Shown here piece after piece: positions 24,458-32,369 of a stretch of DNA of 64,000 nt. Numbering within the stretch: the stretch's first letter is position 1; every line of letters begins with the position of its first letter. Origin of the DNA: Candidatus Binatia bacterium (GTDB lineage: Bacteria; Desulfobacterota; Binatia; HRBIN30); assembly GCA_023150935.1 (NCBI GenBank), contig JAKLJW010000018.1, forward strand, positions 1 through 64,000. The letters run 5' to 3'. Under the pieces are notes generated by a model, which did not search any database, was not told where the DNA came from, and worked only from the letters and a program-made list of their open reading frames with translations. The translations under genes and the position numbers were made by a program.

Positions 24458-25855
24458 ATGGTGCTGTGGCGGGAGTGGTGGAGGATCGTCGAAGGGCTCC
24501 GCGGCGCGTGCTCGCGCGCCCGAACCTTTCAGTGGATGGCGGTGGCGCTGGCCGGCCTGTGCGTCCGAGAGGATCTACTCGGCGTGACCAGCCTGGTGCG
24601 GGTCTTCGGCCTCGAGCGGGCCTGCTACATTCGGCTGCTCGACTTCTTCCACAGCAACGCCCTGGATCCCGAACGCCTCGCGTGCCAGTGGACCTCCCTG
24701 GTCCTGCGCCTCTTCCCGGACCTGCTGCGCGTGGGCGGCCGGCTCGTGCTGCTCGCCGACGGCATCAAGATCCCCAAGTCGGGACGCAAGATGCCCGCCG
24801 TCAAAAAACTCAAACAGGTCGAGAGCAACACCAAGCCGGCCTTCATCTTCGGCCACTCCTGCCAGGCGATCGCCGCCGTGGCTGGGGCTGAGAAGACGGC
24901 CTTTGCTGTGCCCCTGGCGGCGTGCATTCACGAGGGCGTGGTGTTCACCAACCGCGATCACCGCCGCCTGCCGGGCAAGCTCTTCTCGCTGCTCGGCAGC
25001 CTCGGGATCAACGAGCCGGTCACCCTCGTGGCCGATGCCTTTTACGCCTGCCGAGTTCTCGGCCTCGGACTGCTCGCCTGCGGCTCCCACCTGGTCTCGC
25101 GCGTCCGCAGCAACGCCGTCGCCTACCGCCCCGTAAAGCGTCACCCGCGCCGTCGCGGTCGCCCCCGACTCTACGGCACCAAAGTGCGGCTTCGCTCGCT
25201 GTTCGACGACCCCTCGGGCTGGCTCCAGGCGGATAGCCCCGTCTATGGAGAACGCAACGTCAAAATCCGATACCGTGTCGTCGATCTCATCTGGCGTCCC
25301 CTGCGGCGCCTGGTCCGCTTCGTCGCCGTCGAGCACCCCATCCGGGGCAAGCTCCTCCTGCTGTGCACGGATCTGGCGCTTGACCCCATCGATGTGATTC
25401 GCCTCTACGGCATCCGATTCAAGATCGAGCTCTCCTTCAAGCAAGCTCTGCGGGTCGTCGGGGCCTACGCCTACCACTTCTGGATGATGACCATGAAGCC
25501 GTTGTCCAGGCGCCGCTCAGGCAACCAGTTTCTCCATCGCGAAACCGACCGCTACCGTGCGGCCGTTCGACGAAAGATCGCCACCTATCACCGTCACATC
25601 CAACTCGGCCTCATCGCCCAGGGCCTGCTCCAGTACTTGGCGGTTCGGGCGCCGCGAACCGTCTGGGGCTGCTTCGGATCGTGGCTCCGAACGATCCGGC
25701 CCGGAATCCCACCTTCCGAGAAGGTCACCGGCATGGCACTGCGCCACGCTCTGCCCGAATTTCTCGCAGGCAGTGCCCCGGACCATGCCTTCGCGAAATT
25801 CCTACTCGACCGAATCGACCTCAACAGATACGAAGGCCTACGACTTGCCGGATAG
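24458..25855 (+). CDS. DDE transposase (IS4-like fold)
   Basis: 465 residues from ATG 24458, after GGCAGGAGGG. The catalytic triad is readable: LLADGIKIPKSGRKMP (first Asp), LVADAFYAC (second Asp) and YGIRFKIELSFKQ (Glu in the Y-x-x-R-F-x-I-E context). RTFQWMAVALAGLCVREDLLGV and RLLDFFHSNALD at the N-terminus are typical of this IS group. The frame is intact, so it may still be active. No clear terminal inverted repeats were found; copy 2 of the 110-bp repeat starts 23 bp after the stop. A 48-bp piece of the gene is found again at 17237. Confidence 0.88.
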   Translation: MVLWREWWRIVEGLRGACSRARTFQWMAVALAGLCVREDLLGVTSLVRVFGLERACYIRLLDFFHSNALDPERLACQWTSLVLRLFPDLLRVGGRLVLLADGIKIPKSGRKMPAVKKLKQVESNTKPAFIFGHSCQAIAAVAGAEKTAFAVPLAACIHEGVVFTNRDHRRLPGKLFSLLGSLGINEPVTLVADAFYACRVLGLGLLACGSHLVSRVRSNAVAYRPVKRHPRRRGRPRLYGTKVRLRSLFDDPSGWLQADSPVYGERNVKIRYRVVDLIWRPLRRLVRFVAVEHPIRGKLLLLCTDLALDPIDVIRLYGIRFKIELSFKQALRVVGAYAYHFWMMTMKPLSRRRSGNQFLHRETDRYRAAVRRKIATYHRHIQLGLIAQGLLQYLAVRAPRTVWGCFGSWLRTIRPGIPPSEKVTGMALRHALPEFLAGSAPDHAFAKFLLDRIDLNRYEGLRLAG

Positions 25856-25878
25856 AAGAGAACGCAAGACTCTCAAGT

Positions 25879-25988
25879 GAGAGAGGTGGACGCGCAGGAA
25901 ATCGGATGGGGAGGGCGAGGCTCCAGCCGAGCGGTCGTCAGGCCGTTACGGCTCGGCGGGAGCCTCGCCCTCCCGAAGGCATGGCTGA
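25879..25988 (+). repeat. Dispersed 110-bp palindromic repeat, copy 2
   Basis: Same orientation as 17097-17206 with 5 substitutions. Its inner hairpin arms are slightly better paired than in copy 1. It lies directly after the transposase gene, so it may be part of the IS end, or the favoured target of that IS. Confidence 0.8.
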
Positions 25989-26079
25989 TCGGGCCATTGG
26001 GTTGCGGGCGCCAGCCCGCGCTAGGCCTGTCGAAGGGTGAGCGGCTGCGGATACGTTGCCATACTTATGTCGACGAGTA

Positions 26080-28044
26080 CTAAGGCCAGTTCCCCGTGCA
26101 GTCGCCGAAGGCGATGGCAAGGAAGTCCTGCGCCGCGGCGTCCGCAATCAAAGGCTCGTAGGCGATCCCACCCGCCTGACATGTCCCGGCGGCAACCTGT
26201 GGCTGCACGACGCGTTGATTCTGCGCCACGGCGGCTGATGGAACGAATATCCAGTCGCCGCCACAGGCGGCGGCAACGGGAAAGGCGGCAATCAGTCCGA
26301 CCCGGTACTGCAATATCAGCGAGGCGTCGTACGCCGAGACCGTACCGTTGCCGCTGACGTCGCACGCAAGGGACTGGGCGGCGGTGAAGGTGCGCAGGCC
26401 GACGGTAGCCTGCAAGGCGTACGCGGCATCGAGAGCGCTGACCCCGCTGTCCGCGCCGCCGCTGCGTGCCGGTTCGATCTGCCGGTTGCCGCCCCCGCTC
26501 GCGGTGTGGACGAAGGCGCCGTTGGTGTCCGTGTCGACGGCGACCGGCGTGGCACCCAGCAAGCGCACGGTGACGCCGTCGACGGGTTCCCCGCTGGCGT
26601 AGTATCGAATCGCACCGGCGATCGAGTAGCTTGCCGGCGTCGGCGTGGGGTTCGGGGCCGCGGAGCCGTACTCGTAGGCGCCGATGTCGGGCGCACTGCC
26701 CTGCGAACGCGACTTGCCGTCGAGGTCGACTGCGGGGGCAAACCCTGCCGTACCCGCGTCGATGGCCGGGCTGCCGGCGGCGAGATGGAAGTCTTTCGTG
26801 CCGGCCGACACAAAAGACGGGTCCGCCGACCGCGCGTTGGGTTCCATCCACGGGTGTGTGGTCTGGCCCTCGATGTCGGCGGCACTGAAGCAGTCGCCGC
26901 CGTAGGGCGGGAATGCGGCGCAGACCAGGGCGTCGCTGCGATACGGGTTGTAGTAGAGATTGTTGTCGGCCGTCAGGCTCACGCCGCTGTCGAAGAACAC
27001 CAGCGTGCCGCCCATGGCCGGGTTGTCGTTGGCGAAGATCGTGTTGTGCAACGCCACGGTCGTCGGCACATTGCCGTCGCCGGCGGTTGCCAGATACGCA
27101 TAGCCGGTCATGTTGGCGATCGTGGAGTTGGCGATGGTGTAACTGCCGCCTCCGGCCAGCACGAGGTTGGCATCCGCCGTGGCATCGTAAGCTAGCGCGT
27201 TCTCGATGCCGCTGCCCCCGCCCCAGAGCTTGATGTTGTTGCGAGTGCCGTAGGCGATGACGCGAGAGAGCATTGTCCGCTGCGACTTGAAGTCGAAGCC
27301 GTCGCCCGGACCGCCGGCAGCCAGGCAGCGCTCGACGTCGATCCGATCTCCGCGCTCTACCGCAAACGCGTCGACCCCGGTGTGGCTGCCGGTGCCGTTG
27401 TCGATCGCCTGCACCTCGACGATGGTCAGGTCGGTGCAGCCGGGATCGTCGGGCAGACCCGGCAGAATCGGCGTACAGTCGAAGCCGCCGGCGTTGCCCT
27501 CGAGACGCACGGTCTCGACGTGACTTCCGGCGCTGTTGGAAAGCCGAATGCCTTCGTCGTCGTTGTCCTGGATCAGCAGATTGAGCAGCGTCCAGCGGTC
27601 GTTGGTGCTCCAGGCGACGATGCCGAAGCCGGCGTAGTTGCGAATGGAGAAACCGTCGATGACGATGTCGGAAACGTCGAGGTTGGAGTCCGTCGTGAAC
27701 CCGGCGTACAGGCCGCCGCTGCCGTCAAGGACGGGGGTAGCGCCCGCTGCCGCCACGAAACGGACGGGGGCGCCGGAGGCGCCGCTGCGAGTCAGGGTCA
27801 CCGATTCCGCGTACGTGCCGGCGCGAACATAGGCGGTGTCGCCGGCGGACATCGTGTCGGCGGCCCGTTGAATGGTGCGCCAGGGGAGGGCCGACGTGCC
27901 CGGACCGGCGTCGTTCCCGGCGGGATCGACGTAGTAATCGATCGCGCCCACGGTCTGAGCGGTCGCGACCAGCGCGACGACGAAAGCGGCGACGGCAACT
28001 CCGACACGTCGCTGCCTAACCCCCGATCTCGCGGTTTCTGCCAT
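26080..28044 (-). CDS. Secreted parallel beta-helix protein with dockerin-like C-terminus
   Basis: 654 residues. A signal peptide (cleavage near TVGAIDYYVDP) leads into the block YVDPAGNDAGPGTSALPWRT and many DNDDEGIRL-type coils of a right-handed beta-helix, up to SPAIDAGTAG and DIGAYEYG. A Pro/Thr linker follows, then a carboxypeptidase-regulatory-like repeat (IAGAIRYYASGEPVDGVTVRL), and a pair of calcium-site-like helices, SALDAAYALQ and SAYDASLILQ, resembling dockerin type I repeats. A paralogue is encoded at 45844-48177. Probable surface or secreted polysaccharide-related protein; substrate unknown. No cohesin scaffold seen. Confidence 0.82.
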   Translation of the reverse strand: MAETARSGVRQRRVGVAVAAFVVALVATAQTVGAIDYYVDPAGNDAGPGTSALPWRTIQRAADTMSAGDTAYVRAGTYAESVTLTRSGASGAPVRFVAAAGATPVLDGSGGLYAGFTTDSNLDVSDIVIDGFSIRNYAGFGIVAWSTNDRWTLLNLLIQDNDDEGIRLSNSAGSHVETVRLEGNAGGFDCTPILPGLPDDPGCTDLTIVEVQAIDNGTGSHTGVDAFAVERGDRIDVERCLAAGGPGDGFDFKSQRTMLSRVIAYGTRNNIKLWGGGSGIENALAYDATADANLVLAGGGSYTIANSTIANMTGYAYLATAGDGNVPTTVALHNTIFANDNPAMGGTLVFFDSGVSLTADNNLYYNPYRSDALVCAAFPPYGGDCFSAADIEGQTTHPWMEPNARSADPSFVSAGTKDFHLAAGSPAIDAGTAGFAPAVDLDGKSRSQGSAPDIGAYEYGSAAPNPTPTPASYSIAGAIRYYASGEPVDGVTVRLLGATPVAVDTDTNGAFVHTASGGGNRQIEPARSGGADSGVSALDAAYALQATVGLRTFTAAQSLACDVSGNGTVSAYDASLILQYRVGLIAAFPVAAACGGDWIFVPSAAVAQNQRVVQPQVAAGTCQAGGIAYEPLIADAAAQDFLAIAFGDCTGNWP

Positions 28045-28226
28045 GCGTTGCCGCTCCCCTACTCGGGACAAGCAACGCTTGAACCAAAGCTTCGGCCATC
28101 GACAACAAAGGCCCGCGAGCCGGGCGTGGACGATGAGGGGATGGGCATATCCGGGATATCGTGATGCGCCGACACCTCTGCGCCGCGGTCCAGGCGGTTC
28201 CCTTAATCCGGGGGGATCGAGGATTA

Positions 28227-28330
28227 GGGGACGATGGTACTCTTGGTACTTTACGCGAGGGGGGATCCACGAACGACGGTACTACGGCCACGAATCAGCA
28301 GCGAAACGTACCAAAGGTATCATCGTCCCC
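28227..28330. repeat. 104-bp MITE-like inverted-repeat element
   Basis: The terminal 25 bp (28227-28251 and 28306-28330) are inverted copies with 4 mismatches and both start or end with GGGGACGAT / ATCGTCCCC. The inside is not coding in any clear way. Size and ends fit a miniature inverted-repeat element or a REP-like hairpin. It lies next to, and may have disrupted, the small antitoxin gene that follows. Confidence 0.6.
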
Positions 28331-28466
28331 ACAGGCCCCCAAGCGTGGAAGGGCCGCGCTCTCAGAAGCGGAGGTTCGGACCGCGATCGAAGAAGGTCGT
28401 CGGTGACGAAGGAGTTCGTCGTCGACGCATCGATCGCCATCGCGTGGGTCCACCCGGCGCAGGCAC
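28286..28466 (+). pseudogene. Remnant of an antitoxin / PIN toxin pair
   Basis: The frame ending at 28406 finishes KRGRAALSEAEVRTAIEEGRR, like the C-terminus of a small antitoxin. Overlapping its stop, GTG 28403 opens TKEFVVDASIAIAWVHPAQA, a typical PIN toxin N-terminus with the first catalytic Asp. The PIN frame is lost after about 21 residues, where a duplicated 15-bp unit (TGGGACATCCACTCG, twice between 28471 and 28510) begins. So a VapBC-like pair has been broken by later rearrangement. Confidence 0.55.
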
Positions 28467-28550
28467 AGTCAACTGGGACATCCACTCGTGTCGCTGGGAC
28501 ATCCACTCGCGCCGGAAGTGGTGGGCACCGCTCCGGCGCGACGCGCACCC

Positions 28551-28585
28551 TCGGGGTCGGTATCGCTATCGCCTTCGGCATCGAT
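28551..28585. repeat. Hexanucleotide-periodic tract (TATCGC/GGTATC type)
   Basis: A short tract of repeated GGTATC/GCTATC units, close to the tract at 51521-51552. Similar tracts form the low-complexity tails of four-helix-bundle genes in other genomes; here no such gene is attached. Confidence 0.5.
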
Positions 28586-28659
28586 GCTCTGCACCCACGT
28601 TGGACTCGGCGCGTGTGGCCTCCGAGCGAGTACATGAACGAGGCCGGGGCCAGCTCTCG

Positions 28660-28864
28660 ACACGGGCGCAATCGGGCCGGTGAGCAAAGCCTATCGAGCC
28701 GTGGACCGACACACGGCCGAGACAGGCTGCGACAGTGGTTGTGCCGGAAGCACAAGATGCAGGGAGCGGGGACGACACGCTACCCCTATCGATACGTGTA
28801 CGAAGAGCTGAAATTGGTTCGGTTCGAAGGGCGGCGGCGCAACGTCGCGTGGGCGAACGCGTGA
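28660..28864 (+). pseudogene. 3' end of a group II intron-encoded reverse transcriptase/maturase
   Basis: Two frames together give the C-terminus of an intron-encoded protein: GPVSKAYRAVDRHTAE in one frame, then LRQWLCRKHK, YRYVYEELKLVRF and NVAWANA in the next, ending at TGA 28864. These blocks match the X/maturase end of bacterial group II intron proteins. A single-base frameshift near 28725 and the missing reverse transcriptase domain show that it is a remnant. It is followed at once by a domain V-like hairpin. Confidence 0.75.
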
Positions 28865-28865
28865 G

Positions 28866-28903
28866 TGCCTGTCCGAAAGCCGGATGCCTGTCCGAAAGCC
28901 GGA
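28866..28903 (+). repeat. 19-bp tandem duplication in the intron 3' end
   Basis: A 19-bp unit (28866-28884) is repeated exactly at 28885-28903. The second copy supplies the 5' strand of the domain V-like hairpin, so the duplication probably arose inside the intron end. Confidence 0.8.
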
Positions 28904-28928
28904 TGCGGGAAAACCGCATGTCCGGTTT
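28896..28928 (+). ncRNA. Group II intron domain V-like hairpin
   Basis: AGCCGGATGCGG, a GAAA loop and ACCGCATGTCCGGTTT form the domain V shape: AGC triad at the base of the 5' strand, two-base UG bulge on the 3' strand, GNRA tetraloop. It follows the maturase stop by about 30 bp, as in real introns. Sequence downstream to about 29040 also looks like the usual intron-distal region. Confidence 0.7.
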
Positions 28929-29054
28929 GATGAGCGGGATGTGGAGACGAAGCCTGGCTGTAATACTGGGACACTCGCAGACGAAAGGGCGAGCAACAGG
29001 GAATCCAAAACTCAGCCTACACCACCGCGCCACACCTCGACTCTACCTCCGGGG

Positions 29055-29627
29055 TGCATCATCGGCATTGAATTGCACTCGATTGCGCGCCTCGGCTTTC
29101 TGCCCGCCGACGGCCCCGACCACTGGACCGCGGGGACGCTGTTCCCGAAGTCGTCGAAGAAGATCGCACGCGCAATTAACGCCACCAGCGGCAATCGGCC
29201 TCTGGTGGTATTGGCGAACCAGTCGGGATTCGACGGCTCGCCGGAATCGAGGCGCGAAGTGCAGCTCGAGTACGGGGCCGAGATCGGACGCGCCATCGTC
29301 AACTTCCGTGGACCGATCGTCTTCTGCGTTGTCTCCCGATACCACGGTGGCGCCTACGTGGTTTTCTCGGGCAAGCTCAACGAGCACATCGAAGCGGCGG
29401 TGGTGGAAGGATCGTACGCGTCGGTGATCGTCGGCGCGCCGGCGGCGGCGGTCGTGTTCGCCGGCTGGGTGGCGGCACGGGTACGCAAGGACCCGCGCGT
29501 GCAAGCGCTCGAAAAGGACCTGGCGGCCGCGGAAGGAGCGGAAAAGGTGCGCTCGCGTGGCCAGTTCGACGAGGTTACCAGGAGCGGCCACTCCGAAAAG
29601 CTCGGCGAGGTAACCGGGCGCGGTTAG
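29055..29627 (+). pseudogene. Fragment of an acyl-CoA carboxylase carboxyltransferase
   Basis: The blocks LANQSGFDGSPESRREVQLEYGAE, VNFRGPIVFCVVSRYHGGA and VEGSYASVIVGAPAAAVVFAG are the C-terminal carboxyltransferase (PccB/AccD-like) core that binds acyl-CoA. The N-terminal half is missing, replaced by the group II intron remnant, and the frame ends in EKLGEVTGRG, before the family's last helices. An in-frame ATG at 28884 lies in intron-derived sequence. The gene therefore appears truncated at both ends and not functional. Confidence 0.75.
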
Positions 29628-29974
29628 AATACGAGGACCTTGTCGGCTTCTTTGGTCCAGGCAGTCAGTTCGTCCATCGAGCTTCGGTGCGCCCCTTCCA
29701 CGAGTGTTTCGGGCTTGATGCCGCGGGCGTCCATACAGGTCCCGCAGACGCCGATCTTGCCGCCCTTGGCAACGATAGGTTTGAGCATCCGCTCGATGTT
29801 GTAGAAGCCGGTCGGAGTCGTCTGCCCGGCGACCGCGCAGCCGGCGGCATCGCCCATCAGGAAAACCGCGACGCTGATACCTTCGGCCCTGGCGAGCGAG
29901 CCGGCGAGTCGCAGGCCGTTGTAGCTCCGTTCGGTTCCGTAGGGCGGATCGTTGAGAATGATCAAGTACGTCAT
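29624..29974 (-). CDS. DsrE-family sulfur-relay protein
   Basis: 116 residues with the DsrE/YchN fold blocks LIILNDPPYGTERSYNGLRLA, ISVAVFLMGDAAGCAVAGQ and KIGVCGTCMDARG. The two conserved cysteines of CGTC could carry persulfide. GTG 29977 or ATG 29974 may start, both after GAAGGGA. It is encoded 22 bp downstream of the SQR-like flavoprotein on the same strand, and probably passes sulfane sulfur made by that enzyme. Its last bases overlap the end of the convergent carboxyltransferase fragment. Confidence 0.88.
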   Translation of the reverse strand: MTYLIILNDPPYGTERSYNGLRLAGSLARAEGISVAVFLMGDAAGCAVAGQTTPTGFYNIERMLKPIVAKGGKIGVCGTCMDARGIKPETLVEGAHRSSMDELTAWTKEADKVLVF

Positions 29975-29996
29975 CACGCGGTTCCCTTCGTCGGCG

Positions 29997-31208
29997 CTAC
30001 CAGCCGAAGTTCAGCGACGGCCAATCGTGACGGATACGAGCGAGGTAGAACTGCTCGAACGCCACCTTCAGGTAGTGTGCCCACCTGCCCTGCTTGTGCA
30101 CGATTCGGTTCCGCGGCGGGAGGAACGGATCGGCGTGGAAGTAGAAGGCGGTATCGCCGGCGTCGGCAATGCAGGTGGACGGTAGCCGTAAGCCGTCGAC
30201 CTTGTTGCCGCCCTTCAGCTCCGCGGCGATGTTATGCGCCGCCGCATGCGCCATCAGTTCGGTCATGTGGCCCGTCTTCGGCACCGCCACGGGCACCGGT
30301 GTTGGTCCGGGCGGGGCGATGGCGATCGCCACGCCAACTGCGTAGATGTTGCTGAACTGCGTGCTCGTCAGCTCGTTGGTGACGGTCACAAAGCCCCGCG
30401 CGTTGGCGAGACCTTCGACCGCGCGGACGAAACCGCTGCCAACGAAGGCGGGAATGATGAGAGCAAAATCGAAGGGGACGTCTCCTCGGTCCGCGATGAC
30501 GAGGCGATCGGGATGAGCTGCGCTGAGCCTGGCGCTGACGATGGTCTCGATGTCCCGATCGGCGAGTTCGTCCTCGATCAGGCGCGGCGCCATGCCAATG
30601 CCGCCGACTCCGAAGTGGCCGACGAAGGGCTCTGGGGTCACCAGCGTAAGGTGAAACCCCGGGCGTTTTCGGGCGCGCTTCAACGCCGTATCGATCATCA
30701 TAACGAGCTCGTAGGCGGGCCCAATGCAGCTCGCTCCGGGGGCAGCCCCGATGACGATCTCGCCGCGATCGCCGGCAAGGACCCGCGCCAGCGCCTCCCG
30801 GGCACGGCCCGCCTCGTCGGCGCTGAAGGTCGATTGCGTGTGGCCTTGTACGGGGCCGAGGCCGGGCACCGCGGCGTAGTCCAGATCGCCTCCCGAGGCG
30901 ATCGCAAGAATATCGTAGGGGAAGGTCGAGACGGCGGTCCTGACCTCGCCCCTGGCGGGATCGACGCTTGTGACCTCGGCTTCGACGAAGTGGATGCCGC
31001 GGCGCGCGAGTGTCTGTTGCAGCGGCACCTGCAAACGCGCGGGATCGCGCCAGCCGAGAATGGCCCACGGCAACGAGGGAAGGAAAGTGAACGCGGCGTC
31101 CTTCGAGATGACGGTGATGTCCGCGGCGCTGCCGAGCGCTCGCCGGAGCGCGTAGGCGACGTTGATGCCGCCGAAGGACCCGCCGATGATCACGATCTTC
31201 TTGCGCAC
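29997..31208 (-). CDS. Sulfide:quinone reductase-like flavoprotein
   Basis: 403 residues, a two-dinucleotide-binding-domain flavoprotein: GGSFGGINVAYALRR binds FAD, IASGGDLDY and the AAPGASCIGPAYELV strand follow, and NIYAVGVAIAIAPP closes the FAD site. The overall shape and the C-terminal membrane-facing tail (HYLKVAFEQFYLARI) fit sulfide:quinone oxidoreductases or related NAD(P)/FAD enzymes. The cysteines expected in classical SQR are few here (Cys in GASCIG and STCIAD), so the substrate is uncertain. It is divergent from an ArsR-rhodanese regulator. Confidence 0.8.
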   Translation of the reverse strand: MRKKIVIIGGSFGGINVAYALRRALGSAADITVISKDAAFTFLPSLPWAILGWRDPARLQVPLQQTLARRGIHFVEAEVTSVDPARGEVRTAVSTFPYDILAIASGGDLDYAAVPGLGPVQGHTQSTFSADEAGRAREALARVLAGDRGEIVIGAAPGASCIGPAYELVMMIDTALKRARKRPGFHLTLVTPEPFVGHFGVGGIGMAPRLIEDELADRDIETIVSARLSAAHPDRLVIADRGDVPFDFALIIPAFVGSGFVRAVEGLANARGFVTVTNELTSTQFSNIYAVGVAIAIAPPGPTPVPVAVPKTGHMTELMAHAAAHNIAAELKGGNKVDGLRLPSTCIADAGDTAFYFHADPFLPPRNRIVHKQGRWAHYLKVAFEQFYLARIRHDWPSLNFGW

Positions 31209-31307
31209 GTGTCACCTCATTGGGTTCGTGGGGATGGTTCGTTCGTCGCCCGGTGGTGTCGAAGCCGAAGACAGCACCATCCCTCGTGCTTGCGCCTGTC
31301 TGGTCAT

Positions 31308-31323
31308 TCAATTACTCAATTGA
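31308..31323. promoter_or_regulatory. Inverted repeat in the SQR/ArsR divergent promoter
   Basis: TCAATT-ACTC-AATTGA is a perfect 6-bp inverted repeat in an AT-rich part of the 138-bp spacer between the flavoprotein and the ArsR-rhodanese gene. ArsR-type sulfide sensors bind short AT-rich dyads in this position, so it is a likely operator for both genes. Confidence 0.55.
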
Positions 31324-31346
31324 GCGATTATGTGTCTGGAGGCGTG

Positions 31347-32012
31347 ATGTCAAGCGAGGGTCCGAAGCGCGCCATGTTACGGCGGTTCGGCGCAGTCGCG
31401 AAGGCGATGAGCAATCCGAACCGGCTGGAGCTCCTGGAGCTGCTGGCGCAAGGGGAGCGTAATGTGGAGGCCGTGGCGGCGCGTGCGGGCCTGTCGGTCG
31501 CGAACGCATCGCAGCACTTGCAGCACCTGCGCCGGGCGGGTCTGGTCCGGGCCCGGCGAGATGGCAAGCAGGTGCGCTATCGGCTCGGCGGCGACGCGGT
31601 GGTAGCCGCGCTCGCGGCGTTACGGCGGGTTGCGGAAATCGAGGTCGGCGAAGCGGAGCGCGTGGTGACCGGCTACTTCGGCGAGCGGGACGGCATGGAG
31701 CCGGTGGTGCGCAAGGAACTGCTGCGGCGCATCCGCGATGGCCTGGTTACCGTGCTCGACGTTCGGCCGGCGGACGAATTCGCCCACGGGCATCTGCCGA
31801 ACGCCATCAACATCCCGCTCAAGGACCTCAAGCGGCGGCTGCGGGAATTGTCGCGCACGCAGGAGATTGTCGCATACTGCCGGGGTCCGTACTGTGTGCT
31901 GGCCGTGGAAGCGGTAGCGGAGCTTCGCAAGCGCGGCTTTGTCGCGCGCCGGCTCGAGGACGGATTCCCGGAGTGGAAGGCCGCGGGCCTGCCGGTCGAG
32001 GCCGCCGTATAA
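31347..32012 (+). CDS. ArsR-family regulator fused to a rhodanese domain
   Basis: 221 residues. An ArsR winged helix (about 10-95, with NVEAVAARAGLSVANASQHLQHLRRAG) is joined to a rhodanese domain (about 120-218) whose active cysteine is Cys178 in YCRGPYC. LDVRPADEFAHGHLPNAINIP is the standard rhodanese start. The fusion links DNA binding to sulfane sulfur sensing and fits control of the divergent sulfide-oxidation genes. GTG 31344 is directly in front of ATG 31347 and could also be used. Confidence 0.92.
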   Translation: MSSEGPKRAMLRRFGAVAKAMSNPNRLELLELLAQGERNVEAVAARAGLSVANASQHLQHLRRAGLVRARRDGKQVRYRLGGDAVVAALAALRRVAEIEVGEAERVVTGYFGERDGMEPVVRKELLRRIRDGLVTVLDVRPADEFAHGHLPNAINIPLKDLKRRLRELSRTQEIVAYCRGPYCVLAVEAVAELRKRGFVARRLEDGFPEWKAAGLPVEAAV

Positions 32013-32184
32013 GTGGTCCGTTCGGGGTTTTCGCGTGGCCGGTCGAAGGGGTGGTAACGTCCGAGAGGGGGTCTTACGTCAAACAGGGCGTTTATGCCGG
32101 CTATCCGGATGCGCTTCTCGAAATCGACGCCAGACTCGACGCTCCCAAGCACCTTATCAGATGCACCGAAGACGCCAGCCAGCC

Positions 32185-32320
32185 GGCGGCGCTCGCGATC
32201 GGCGAACTCGCGCGGCGCGAGCCGCACCACCACCGACCGGTTGCGCAGCGTGCGCGAAGCGCCAACCAGCTGATCGACGGCCCGTAGAGTCTGGTCGTCA
32301 ATGGTGACTGCAATAGTTTG
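32185..32320 (-). pseudogene. Ribbon-helix-helix antitoxin remnant
   Basis: The minus strand encodes TIAVTIDDQTLRAVDQLVG, LRNRSVVVRLAPREFADRERRRL, an Arc/ParD-like ribbon-helix-helix pattern. No start codon stands in the right place and the frame drifts into unrelated sequence. The remainder of the 357-bp spacer 32013-32369 shows nothing else. Confidence 0.5.
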
Positions 32321-32369
32321 CCCCAGCGTGGACGGAGCGCGGTGCCGACTCCGCGATCGAGTTCGACGA

